Positions 17,695 to 25,336 of a stretch of 64,000 nucleotides of DNA are shown here, one piece after another (the first letter of the stretch is position 1; each line of letters begins with the position of its first letter). Made by a program: the position numbers and the translations under genes. This stretch comes from Paenibacillus sp. 32O-W (GTDB lineage Bacteria > Bacillota > Bacilli > Paenibacillales > NBRC-103111). Under the pieces are notes generated by a model, which worked only from the letters and a program-made list of their open reading frames with translations, ran no database searches and had not been told where the DNA came from. The stretch covers positions 1-64,000 of the forward strand of contig NZ_VEGP01000013.1 of the NCBI RefSeq assembly GCF_007679495.1, written 5' to 3'.

Positions 17695-18243
17695 TTGGTA
17701 TCGCCAGAATTGATCCAAGCTGCTCAAGCGGGCGATCGCGACGCTCTGATAACTCTTTTGCGCGAAATAGAAACTCATGTTTACCGAACGGCCTACTATA
17801 TTTTAGGCAACCAGGAGGACGCCTTGGATGCTTCGCAGGAAGCTCTAATTAGAATTTATACGAAAATTCACACATATGAGGAAAAGGCGCTTTTCAAAAC
17901 ATGGGTCCAGCGGATTGTAACCAATCTTTGCATGGATAAGTTCCGAAAAGCCAGGCCAGCGGTATCCATTGACGAGCACGAATTGGACTTCCATGCAGCG
18001 GATAACGTTGAAGATGAGGTTGTATCCCAATATGTAGCGAAGGATATCCAAGAAGCGATCAACAAGCTGCCGGAACATCATCGCACAGTGGTGGTGCTGC
18101 GTTATTTACAGCATTTTTCTTATAACGAAATAGCCGAATCCCTTGATTTGCCCATTAATACGGTTAAATCTTATTTGTTCAGGGCCAGAAAGCAGCTTCA
18201 AATTTACCTCCAAGAATATCAGAAAGGGGGTGTTCGAGGATGA
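17695..18243 (+). CDS. ECF RNA polymerase sigma factor (SigW-like)
   Basis: This is an extracytoplasmic-function sigma factor. Region 2 includes RTAYYILGNQEDALDASQEALIRIY and FKTWVQRIVTNLCMDKFRK, the sigma2 core that binds the -10 element. Region 4 is an HTH in INKLPEHHRTVVVLRYLQHF and YNEIAESLDLPINTVKSYLF. No sigma 1.1 or 3 is present. TTG 17695 is favoured because GGGAGGGGG lies nine bases upstream, while the upstream ATG 17671 would place the Shine-Dalgarno inside the gene. This gives 182 residues. The stop overlaps the start of the anti-sigma gene by four bases (ATGA), indicating translational coupling. Its target regulon is not visible beyond the likely autopromoter. Confidence 0.9.
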   Translation: MVSPELIQAAQAGDRDALITLLREIETHVYRTAYYILGNQEDALDASQEALIRIYTKIHTYEEKALFKTWVQRIVTNLCMDKFRKARPAVSIDEHELDFHAADNVEDEVVSQYVAKDIQEAINKLPEHHRTVVVLRYLQHFSYNEIAESLDLPINTVKSYLFRARKQLQIYLQEYQKGGVRG

Positions 18244-19469
18244 AATGCCATGAGGTGGAAGAACTGCTGCAGAGACATCTGGATTCGGATTTGTCGCCGG
18301 AAGAAGAGATCAAGCTGTTTACCCATACCGAACAGTGTGAAAGCTGCGCGGCGCAATTGAAGATGCTCGAGAAATTGTCCGCCGGGCTGGAGTCTCTTCC
18401 GGAGGTTACGCCCCCAATTGGTATTGTCGATTCCATCCTGCCCAAGCTTATGGAGTTGGAGCCGGCAGCGAATCCCCAACAGGCGGAACCCGGGCTGCAC
18501 GGCCGCCCCGAGATTTCAGCGAAGCCCCGTACAACAGGGAAGAGACCTCGAAGGCTGCTGTGGACCGCGGTTAGCGGAGTTGCCGCGGCGGGAATTGCCC
18601 TGGGAATTTATATCTTTGACCTGCCCGAGACCGGCACTCAGCGCGCCGATTTACCGCTTAGGGAGGAAGCGAGCCGCACGTATCATCTTCCTGCCCAATC
18701 TGAATCTGATGCCGGTACGAGTTCTTCATCACAACAACAAGAGAGCGAAGGTCACCAATCACCGGTTATGGGCGATCTATCGAAGGAGATCGGGCCTGCT
18801 CCGGCAGAGACGCCTTCTCCCGATACGGATACCAGTCAACAGAATAAGTTGGAGGAAGAACCCGAGATAGGGCTGCAGGAGCGGAGCATTACCGGGATGC
18901 GGAATCAGCAGCAGGAGAAGAATGACCCGGCTGCCAAGCTGCCGCGGGATAACCCGCCTGCGGAGCCTGAACCGAAGATGGATCAACCGGAAGGACCGGA
19001 TTTTGCGGCCAGCCAACAAGTTCCGAATAACCTGACAAGTCAAGACGGGATTCAGGAGATGAAGGAAAAGTCATCTTACGGTCAGGATACGCCTCCGGCG
19101 GAAGCGGAGCGGGATGAGCTGTCCGATTCTACGGAGCAGGCTCCTATCGTCGAGAAGTCATTAGCGGGTGAAGCGAGCGAAGCGGATGCCGGCCAATACA
19201 GCTTTGGCAGCATGTCTATGGGAGCGGAGACGGAGAAGCTTCCTTCCCCCGATGGAAGCTCTGTTGCGGTGATTGAGGACCGGAGAGTAACCGTGAAGGA
19301 TACGGAGGGCAATCTGCTGTTCAAATCGGTCCGTGAGTGGAAGCCGGAAGATCAACTGCGTCTGGTGAAATGGCTGGATGATCGCCAGTTGATTTACGAA
19401 GTCGAATCAGAGTCGGGAACGACCAGCTATACTGTAGATATCCTCGAACAAACCGAAGCAAAAAATTAG
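18240..19469 (+). CDS. Zinc-finger (zf-HC2) membrane anti-sigma factor
   Basis: This 409-residue partner of the ECF sigma factor starts with a ZAS/zf-HC2 domain. C3 and HTEQCESC (H29, C33, C36) are the zinc ligands that clamp the sigma factor. One membrane segment follows (about 106-126), then a long extracytoplasmic region rich in Pro, Glu, Ser and Gln (about 130-330) with low complexity. The end (about 335-400: SPDGSSVAVIEDRRVTVKD and WLDDRQLIYEV) resembles one or two TolB/WD40-like propeller blades. Signal is presumably sensed outside the membrane and relayed by proteolysis or zinc-domain change. Coupled to the sigma gene by a 4-base overlap. Confidence 0.88.
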   Translation: MKCHEVEELLQRHLDSDLSPEEEIKLFTHTEQCESCAAQLKMLEKLSAGLESLPEVTPPIGIVDSILPKLMELEPAANPQQAEPGLHGRPEISAKPRTTGKRPRRLLWTAVSGVAAAGIALGIYIFDLPETGTQRADLPLREEASRTYHLPAQSESDAGTSSSSQQQESEGHQSPVMGDLSKEIGPAPAETPSPDTDTSQQNKLEEEPEIGLQERSITGMRNQQQEKNDPAAKLPRDNPPAEPEPKMDQPEGPDFAASQQVPNNLTSQDGIQEMKEKSSYGQDTPPAEAERDELSDSTEQAPIVEKSLAGEASEADAGQYSFGSMSMGAETEKLPSPDGSSVAVIEDRRVTVKDTEGNLLFKSVREWKPEDQLRLVKWLDDRQLIYEVESESGTTSYTVDILEQTEAKN

Positions 19470-19531
19470 CCCATTTTGCGCACAAGGAGCGACCGGTGGA
19501 CATATAGTATAGTAAAAAACGGTATCCGGAT

Positions 19532-19608
19532 TGGACCTGATGCGGTTAGGCCGCCCGGGGGAAGGTTTCTAGAGCCTTCACCCAGGTGTTTATATACACA
19601 GCAGTCCA
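19532..19608 (+). other. Candidate multibranched RNA structure upstream of holA
   Basis: TGGAC (19532-19536) can pair with GTCCA (19604-19608), closing three hairpins. They are GCGG/CCGC (19542-19554), GGG-GAAGG with CCTTC-A-CCC (19558-19583), and GTGT/ACAC (19586-19599). This would make a four-way junction of 77 nt, followed at once by a long hairpin. No known RNA class matches by eye and the closing stem is only five pairs, so this may be chance. Confidence 0.3.
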
Positions 19609-19613
19609 TTGGG

Positions 19614-19660
19614 ACAAAGGGAAGACGCAAAATCCATGGATTTTGACGTCTTCCCTTTGT
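19614..19660. terminator. Long near-perfect hairpin between anti-sigma gene and holA
   Basis: ACAAAGGGAAGACG (19614-19627) is the exact reverse complement of 19647-19660. CAAAATCC/GGATTTTG extend the stem inward with one bulged A. That gives 22 pairs with a two-base loop. The T-rich right arm could terminate the sigma/anti-sigma transcript; there is no long T tract beyond it. Confidence 0.6.
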
Positions 19661-19690
19661 TGCTGTTATGATGAACTTTGAGGTGGGAGC

Positions 19691-20710
19691 ATGGATTACA
19701 GATCGATAGTCAAGGAGATTGAACAGGGCAAGCTGATGCCCGTTTATGTTTGCTACGGCCCCGAAGCGTTCCGGCGCCGCGAATTCATCCGGTTCATGCT
19801 GGGGAAGCTGGTGGAGCCCGAGCATGAAGAGTTTGCGGTGACCCGCTATGATCTTAACGAAACTCCGCTGGATGTAGTTCTCGACGATTCGGAGACGGTC
19901 CCGTTTCTCGTACCTAAGAAAGTGATCATCGCGGAGAATGCCCAATTTCTGACCGGGGCGAAAGAGAACTCCAAGGTGGAGCACCGATTGGAGCGGCTGA
20001 CCGAGTATTTGAAAAATCCTGTCGATTATACCGTCCTTATCCTGATTGTCGACGCCGAGAAGCTGGACGAGAGGAAGAAGCTCGTCAAAGCTCTCAAGGA
20101 ACGCAAATGCCTGCTGGCGTTTCAGACCTTGACGGCCGAGGAGCTGGCTGATTGGGCAGCACGCAGAGCCAATCGTCTCGGAATGACCTTCGGTTCCGGT
20201 GCCTTGGAGAAGTTCTTGCTGTACGGCGGCACGGATTTGCAGAGTCTCGCCATGGAGCTGGACAAGCTGTCGCTGTACGTGGGCAGCGGGGGAGAAGTGA
20301 CGGCAGACCTGGTGGAGCAGATGGTGGCCCGGACGACGGAGCAGAACGTCTTCATTCTGATTGACGAATTGGTCAAGATGAATACGGGGAAAGCTCTGGA
20401 GATTCTGCAGGATTTATATAAGCAGAAAGAAGAGCCGATCAAGATTGTCGCTTTAATGGCGCGGCAGTACAGATTGATCGCCCAGGTGAAGGAGCTGGTT
20501 CAGACCGGTTATTCTCATCAGCAGATTGCCGGAGCTGTCGGGGCTCATCCTTATGCGGTTAAACTGGCGGCGGAGCAAGCGAGGAAATATGATGTCAACC
20601 GGCTTAACCGGATCCTGTCCAGGCTTGCGGATCTGGATTATCAGATGAAGAGCGGTCAAATCGATAAGAGCTTCGGACTGGAGCTTCTGCTACTGAATAT
20701 GACCGTCTAG
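19691..20710 (+). CDS. holA: DNA polymerase III delta subunit
   Basis: HolA is the delta subunit of the clamp loader, which opens the beta clamp and loads it on primed DNA in the replisome. The 339-residue protein begins YRSIVKEIEQGKLMPVYVCY, followed by GPEAFRRRE, the typical N-terminal delta motif. The PVDYTVLILIVD region corresponds to the degenerate AAA+ core, and the C-terminal collar contains NRLNRILSRLADLDYQMKSG. GAGGTGGGA precedes the ATG. In B. subtilis it directly follows comEC; here a 14-kb insertion separates them. rpsT lies convergent downstream. Confidence 0.92.
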   Translation: MDYRSIVKEIEQGKLMPVYVCYGPEAFRRREFIRFMLGKLVEPEHEEFAVTRYDLNETPLDVVLDDSETVPFLVPKKVIIAENAQFLTGAKENSKVEHRLERLTEYLKNPVDYTVLILIVDAEKLDERKKLVKALKERKCLLAFQTLTAEELADWAARRANRLGMTFGSGALEKFLLYGGTDLQSLAMELDKLSLYVGSGGEVTADLVEQMVARTTEQNVFILIDELVKMNTGKALEILQDLYKQKEEPIKIVALMARQYRLIAQVKELVQTGYSHQQIAGAVGAHPYAVKLAAEQARKYDVNRLNRILSRLADLDYQMKSGQIDKSFGLELLLLNMTV

Positions 20711-20799
20711 CGGGCAACAAGGATATGGGCAGGGTGGGAGGACTGCCCAACGCATGCCCCTGCAACGATCAGAGGCATGCCGACCGCCGGCTCATCTAT

Positions 20800-20890
20800 C
20801 AAGGATAAACGGCTATCGCCGTCCTTAGGACGGGCGCGTTTACCGATGAAATAGAAGAACAGGGATAGATGAAAACCTATACTTATATTT
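20800..20890 (-). repeat. Family 2 structured repeat, copy A
   Basis: This 91-bp element reads on the minus strand from AAATATAAG (20890) to ATCCTTG (20800). It has the family's two hairpins: a diverged outer palindrome, and GGTAAACG...CGTTTATCC enclosing CCGTCC-TAA-GGACGG. On its own strand it starts immediately after the T tract of the rpsT terminator. Copies B (41702-41796) and C (42785-42878) have the same position relative to other terminators. Confidence 0.82.
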
Positions 20891-20933
20891 TAAAAAAGTC
20901 CAAAGGGCTTCGATTAAGAAGTCTTTGGACTTT
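20891..20933 (-). terminator. rpsT terminator
   Basis: AAAGTCCAAAG (20895-20905) pairs with CTTTGGACTTT (20923-20933). On the minus strand the stem is followed by a T tract (complement of the A run 20892-20897), then directly by family 2 copy A. It may also stop holA transcription in the other direction. Confidence 0.8.
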
Positions 20934-20978
20934 GCTCGTTTTATTAAGGTAAGCTGCTTCTTAAGAAGCGGTTACGCA

Positions 20979-21251
20979 TTAAGCTTGCGCACTGATTTCG
21001 TTAAACTTTTTCGCCAGGCGAGATTTCTTGCGGTTGGCTGCATTTTTATGAATCAGGCCTTTGGTTACTGCCTTGTCTAATTTTTTAATGGCAACCTTCA
21101 GGGTTTGTTGAGCGTTCTCCACGTTGTTGCTGTTAGCTGCTTGCTCAAAAGCTTTCACTGCCGTACGGAGTGCGGACTTTTGGGAAGCGTTCTGCAAACG
21201 ACGCTTTTCGTTCGTTTTAACCCGTTTAATAGCGGATTTAATATTTGGCAT
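20979..21251 (-). CDS. rpsT: Ribosomal protein S20
   Basis: This is the small-subunit protein bS20, which binds 16S rRNA helices early in 30S assembly. The 90-residue product is highly basic, starts with the family-typical [18 protein letters not shown] and ends in [13 protein letters not shown] with a short tail. ATG 21251 is chosen over the in-frame GTG three codons upstream because AGGAGGTG ends seven bases before it; the GTG is part of that ribosome-binding site. It is transcribed alone from the promoter at 21324-21352 and ends at the hairpin 20891-20933. Confidence 0.96.
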   Translation of the reverse strand: MPNIKSAIKRVKTNEKRRLQNASQKSALRTAVKAFEQAANSNNVENAQQTLKVAIKKLDKAVTKGLIHKNAANRKKSRLAKKFNEISAQA

Positions 21252-21323
21252 TGCGTTCACCTCCTAGTTCCAGAAAACCAGTTCGATCAAGTGGTTCACC
21301 CAAGTTTCTTGACAACTTTCAAT

Positions 21324-21352
21324 ATTTTATCACGGTGCCGGGCAAAAATCAA
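21324..21352 (-). promoter_or_regulatory. rpsT promoter
   Basis: On the minus strand TTGATT (21352-21347) is 17 bases from TAAAAT (21329-21324), a good sigma-A match. The leader to the rpsT ATG is about 66 nt. Confidence 0.6.
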
Positions 21353-21445
21353 TAGCGAACGTGCCGCTGCATAATAGAATCAAGTTTAAGACACAATAGG
21401 AAAAATTGGACAGCCAACAGATGCTTTGAAGGGAGATTCGAGAGA

Positions 21446-22441
21446 ATGGATTTAAGCGCCTATTCGGTTAGAACCGATCTAGCGTTGGAAGCAAAGGAAA
21501 TGGCCGCCAATGAGCTTGGCGATAATATTCCGGGCCTGGAGTCGGAAACGGATGAGCACGAAGGTATCCGCATTACTAAAATCAAGGTAGCATCTCCCGA
21601 AGCCGGCCAGGCCATCGGCAAGCTTCCCGGTCAATATATAACAATTGAAGTACCTAAGCTGAGGGAAAAGGATAGTGACCTGCAAAACCGCGTTACAACG
21701 AAGCTTGCTCAGGAGTTTGCGGCTTTTCTCCAAGAAATCGGCGTGACAAAGGAGCATAAGGTGCTCATTATCGGGTTGGGCAACTGGAACGTAACGCCGG
21801 ACTCTCTAGGGCCGCTTGTGGTTGAGAATTGTTTGGTGACGCGCCACTATTTCGAGCTGATTCCGGATCAAGTGAGTCCGGGTTACCGTCAGGTAAGCGC
21901 GGTGGCTCCGGGAGTGCTCGGGATAACCGGCATTGAGAGCAGCGAAATTGTTAAAGGGATTGTAGAGATGACTAAGCCGGACCTCGTGATCGCGATCGAT
22001 GCGCTGGCTTCAAGGTCATTGGAGCGAGTAAATACGACCATCCAAATTGCCGACACCGGAATACATCCGGGATCGGGGATTGGAAACAAGCGGAAGGGTT
22101 TGACGGAGGAGATCCTCGGGGTTCCCGTTATCGCCATAGGCGTTCCGACTGTAGTATATGCTTCAACGATAGTCAATAACAGCATTGATCTTATGGCCAG
22201 CCATTTCCACCGGTTGACGGATCAGACCGGGCAAATTCTCGGCATGCTGGACCAACTGCAGGAACAGGAGCGGCTGCAGCTGGTGAAGGAGGTTCTCGCT
22301 CCGCTCGGACATGATCTGTTAGTCACTCCCAAGGAAATCGATCAATTTATCGAAGATATCGCCCATATCATCGCCAGCGGCCTCAATGCCGCCTTACATG
22401 AGGCTGTCGATATGGAGAATGTTTCGGCCTATACCCATTGA
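21446..22441 (+). CDS. gpr: GPR germination protease
   Basis: This aspartic-like endopeptidase is made as a zymogen in the forespore and degrades small acid-soluble spore proteins at germination. It has 331 residues. The N-terminal YSVRTDLALEA resembles the SASP cleavage site and marks the propeptide self-processing region. D119 (NWNVTPDSLGP) and D185 (AIDALASR) match the two catalytic aspartates (127 and 193) of B. megaterium GPR with a constant offset of eight. AAGGGAGA precedes the ATG. In B. subtilis spoIIP is next; here a 6.5-kb regulator/ABC/HAD block intervenes. A sigma-G promoter is expected but I could not place it. Confidence 0.95.
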   Translation: MDLSAYSVRTDLALEAKEMAANELGDNIPGLESETDEHEGIRITKIKVASPEAGQAIGKLPGQYITIEVPKLREKDSDLQNRVTTKLAQEFAAFLQEIGVTKEHKVLIIGLGNWNVTPDSLGPLVVENCLVTRHYFELIPDQVSPGYRQVSAVAPGVLGITGIESSEIVKGIVEMTKPDLVIAIDALASRSLERVNTTIQIADTGIHPGSGIGNKRKGLTEEILGVPVIAIGVPTVVYASTIVNNSIDLMASHFHRLTDQTGQILGMLDQLQEQERLQLVKEVLAPLGHDLLVTPKEIDQFIEDIAHIIASGLNAALHEAVDMENVSAYTH

Positions 22442-22473
22442 TGAATACGGAAGCTTAAGCAGAAACAGATGCA

Positions 22474-22508
22474 GAAGCGGAGCGGATTGAAGCTCTGCTT
22501 CTTTTTTT
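22474..22508 (+). terminator. gpr terminator
   Basis: GAAGCGGAGC (22474-22483) pairs with GCTCTGCTTC (22492-22501) with one G-U, followed by seven T. Confidence 0.88.
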
Positions 22509-22740
22509 ATCACATTAGAACTGCCGGATCTGAGGTTGGATTGGTCGGTTGATATCAATGAAACGGAACGCTATGCATACTACTGATATGGAAAATTTCT
22601 CATAAAAAATTTACACAAGCTTAACTTAATATGTCATTGAATGTGTCAGTGACATATAGTAAGTTCATGTTAGATCGAGCCGGATCATTAAAGATCATGC
22701 GCCGGTCTGCCAGTATGACAAAAAAGAGGAATGTCTCGAG

Positions 22741-23904
22741 ATGAAACCCATTTCTTCGTCCAAAAGTACAAAACAACAATTGTATTTACAAGTAGCAGAC
22801 AAGGTGCTGGCCATCATTGAAAGCCGCAAGCTTCAACCGCATGATCCCGTCCCTTCGGAAGGAGAGCTTGCGAAGCTGTTTGGTGTCAGCCGAATGACGA
22901 GCAAGCTGGCATTGGAACGGTTGGCGGAGCAAGGTCTGGTCTACCGACTGCCAAGAAGAGGTACGTTCCTTGCCGGAAATCGGGAAGGAGGAGTCAGCGT
23001 TGGCGAAGGCTCTAAGCAGCAGTCGCCGGCTAGCGCCGAGCGGAAATCAAGCAAACAGATCGCGCTCATCTTACCCCACATGTCCGACTACACTTCCAGA
23101 ATTATTACGGCTGTCGAAAATGAGGTGCTGAAGCATGACTGCGACCTTATTCTGAAATTCAGCAAGGATAAGGACGACGAAGACCGTTATTTGCAGAGAC
23201 TCGTCGACAGGGGTGTCGATGGCATGATTTTGTTCCCTCAGGGCCGCAAAACTTGCAGCGACCAGGTGCTCAAAATGAAGCTGGAGCGGATTCCGATCGT
23301 CATCATCGACCGCATCTTTCGCGAGGTGCAGATCGATTGCGTCTATCACGACCATTTTCGGGGCTCGTACGAGATGGCACAGTATCTGATCGCTAAAGGT
23401 CATCGGGAAATCGGGTATACCTCCAACGCGATAGAGAACATAACAAGCCGGGAGGAACGCTATCAGGGGTATATTCAGGCGCTGCTCGATCACGGGATAC
23501 CGGTCAAAAACCAATATATCCATTTCCGCAGCGTGCCCTGCGACCCAAGCCGCGTCAACGAAATGGATCCGGAACAGGCACAGTTCATTGGCAGCAATCC
23601 GCTGATGACAGCGGTCATGTGCGGGGACGATCATGTGGCGATTTCCACTTTGTTTACAGCGCTTCACATGAGCGTCCCGGTGCCGGAGCGGCTATCGATC
23701 GTCGGATTTTCCGACATCAAGCTGTCGGCGTTGACGCCGGTTCCGTTGACTACGGTTCGGCAAGATACGGGACGGTTGGCCCGTTCGGCCGTTGAGCTGC
23801 TGATGAAGCGTGTGAACCGTTCGAAAGAGAAGCAGCTTACTATCAAAATCCAGACCGAAATTATAGAAAGAAAATCAGTGTCAGACAAAGGAGTTACTGT
23901 ATGA
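22741..23904 (+). CDS. GntR-HTH / LacI-sensor transcriptional regulator (AraR-like architecture)
   Basis: This 387-residue repressor has an N-terminal GntR winged helix (about 14-80: LYLQVADKVLAIIESRKL, SEGELAKLFGVSRMTSKLAL, GLVYRLPRRGTFL). It is joined to a periplasmic-binding-like LacI/GalR effector domain (about 100-385: IALILPHMSDYTSRI through GFSDIKLSALTPVPLTTVRQ). This is the layout of AraR-type sugar regulators. GAGGAA precedes the ATG. Its stop overlaps the start of the decayed binding-protein gene by four bases, so it is encoded in the same transcript as the ABC genes it presumably controls. The effector is unknown. Confidence 0.85.
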   Translation: MKPISSSKSTKQQLYLQVADKVLAIIESRKLQPHDPVPSEGELAKLFGVSRMTSKLALERLAEQGLVYRLPRRGTFLAGNREGGVSVGEGSKQQSPASAERKSSKQIALILPHMSDYTSRIITAVENEVLKHDCDLILKFSKDKDDEDRYLQRLVDRGVDGMILFPQGRKTCSDQVLKMKLERIPIVIIDRIFREVQIDCVYHDHFRGSYEMAQYLIAKGHREIGYTSNAIENITSREERYQGYIQALLDHGIPVKNQYIHFRSVPCDPSRVNEMDPEQAQFIGSNPLMTAVMCGDDHVAISTLFTALHMSVPVPERLSIVGFSDIKLSALTPVPLTTVRQDTGRLARSAVELLMKRVNRSKEKQLTIKIQTEIIERKSVSDKGVTV

Positions 23905-24290
23905 AAGTTCATTTTCTCGGAAAGACGCCTCTCGGAGCCATCGTCTCCGGTACACTGGCCAAGAAGGAAGAGCAGTATAAAGTGAAGGCCGGCATCGTCA
24001 GTCCGGACATCGGCGTTCCGATGATCGTTGAACAGATCGCCATTGTGAACGGCACGAAGAAGCAGGCGACGGCAGAACGGTTCGTCGAGTGGATGGGCTC
24101 CGCCGAAGTGCAGGGCGAATTTGCCGCACAATTCGACGCAATGCCTGCGAATACGAAGGCAGTCGAGCGTGCCAACGAATCCGTTAAAGAGCTGTACGCC
24201 AATTTAAAGGCGCAGCCTCTCGATTGGGGCTTCATAGCGGACAATGTCGAGCTATGGGTCGAGAAAATTGAATTGCAGATCATGAAATAG
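23901..24290 (+). pseudogene. Deletion remnant of an ABC substrate-binding protein
   Basis: This 129-residue frame has no signal peptide and matches only the C-terminal part of an Fe3+/polyamine/phosphonate-type binding protein. GIVSPDIGVPMIVEQIAIVN, GTKKQATAERFVEWMGSAEVQ and PANTKAVERANESVK are typical of the distal lobe. Such proteins are usually about 340-360 residues. The first ~9 codons (MKVHFLGKT) with a good AAAGGAG site may be the original start, fused to the distal part by an in-frame deletion of roughly 650 bp. The protein cannot form a two-lobed binding fold, so the importer at 24.3-27.0 kb lacks a usable receptor here unless one is encoded elsewhere. Confidence 0.75.
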
Positions 24291-24310
24291 ACTAAGAAGC
24301 AGGGATAAAG

Positions 24311-25318
24311 ATGATTACATTTCGAGATATACAAATTCATTTTGGGTCGTTCCATGCTGTGAAAAACCTCAATTTGAGCATTAACGAAGGCGAGTTCTTT
24401 ACATTCCTCGGCCCGTCGGGCTGCGGCAAGACGACGATTCTCCGCAGCCTGGTCGGATTCATCGCGCCTTCCGGCGGAAGCATCCTGTTGAACGGCCGGG
24501 ACATTACCCATGTTCCGATCGAGAAAAGGGGCATTGGCATGGTGTTTCAGAGCTACGCCCTGTTTCCGACCATGAATGTATACGAGAATATCGCTTTCGG
24601 CATGCGTGTCAAGAAAGCATCGAAAGACGAAATGGACAGGGATGTGCGGGAAATAGCCCGCAAGGTCGATCTTACGGACGATCAGTTGTTCAAGAAGGTA
24701 TCCGAACTGTCCGGCGGTCAGCAGCAGCGCGTAGCGATCGCCAGAGCGCTTGTACTGAAGCCGGCCATCCTCGCGCTGGACGAACCGTTGTCTAACCTGG
24801 ACGCCAAGCTGAGGGTGCAGTTGCGGAATGAACTGAAGCTGCTTCAGAAACAGTTCGGCATTACGACGATTTATGTCACGCACGATCAGGAAGAAGCACT
24901 GACCTTGTCCGACCGCATTGCGGTGTTCAACAACGGCAATGTCGAGCAGGTCGGAACTCCGCAAGAAGTATACGATCGTTCGCAGACGGAGTTCGTGTGC
25001 AATTTTATCGGTGACATCAACCGAATCGCGCCGGAACTTATTCTCGGCAGCAGCTTGCGGGAGAGGATCGCCCCGGGCAAAACGGCCTATATCCGGAATG
25101 AGAAGGTAAGCCTGCTCCCTCTGTCCGGCCCGGACGTCATCCATCTGCAGGGGACAGTGGCCGACCGCGAATTCTATGGACTATATAGCAAATATGTTTT
25201 GCAAGTGGCCGGAGGGGGCCTGCTCAAAACGATCGAGAAGGAAAGCGGGCTGGATCAGCGTAAGGTCGGCGACGCCGTTGATATTTTTATCCGATCAGGC
25301 GATATTTTGCAGTATTGA
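24311..25318 (+). CDS. ABC transporter ATPase (PotA/FbpC family)
   Basis: This ATP-binding subunit of an importer has 335 residues. Walker A is GPSGCGKTT (34-42), the Q-loop is in MVFQSYALFPTMNVYENIAF, the signature is LSGGQQQR (about 137-144), Walker B is ILALDEP, and the switch His is in THDQEEAL. The C-terminal ~100 residues form the TOBE regulatory domain usual in PotA/FbpC/MalK proteins. It lies 20 bases after the binding-protein remnant and 18 bases before the permease. Family resemblance fits ferric iron, polyamine, thiamine or 2-aminoethylphosphonate import; the sequence does not choose between them. Confidence 0.9.
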   Translation: MITFRDIQIHFGSFHAVKNLNLSINEGEFFTFLGPSGCGKTTILRSLVGFIAPSGGSILLNGRDITHVPIEKRGIGMVFQSYALFPTMNVYENIAFGMRVKKASKDEMDRDVREIARKVDLTDDQLFKKVSELSGGQQQRVAIARALVLKPAILALDEPLSNLDAKLRVQLRNELKLLQKQFGITTIYVTHDQEEALTLSDRIAVFNNGNVEQVGTPQEVYDRSQTEFVCNFIGDINRIAPELILGSSLRERIAPGKTAYIRNEKVSLLPLSGPDVIHLQGTVADREFYGLYSKYVLQVAGGGLLKTIEKESGLDQRKVGDAVDIFIRSGDILQY

Positions 25319-25336
25319 GGGACTGGGGGTAGGACT

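Noticed and set aside
19532-19608. tRNA gene upstream of holA
   Set aside because: The fold is cloverleaf-like but there is no seven-pair acceptor stem, T-loop GTTCGA or anticodon arm of correct size.
20711-20799. A small RNA between holA and the family 2 repeat
   Set aside because: Short palindromic bits (GGCATGC) occur but no promoter or terminator pair frames them.
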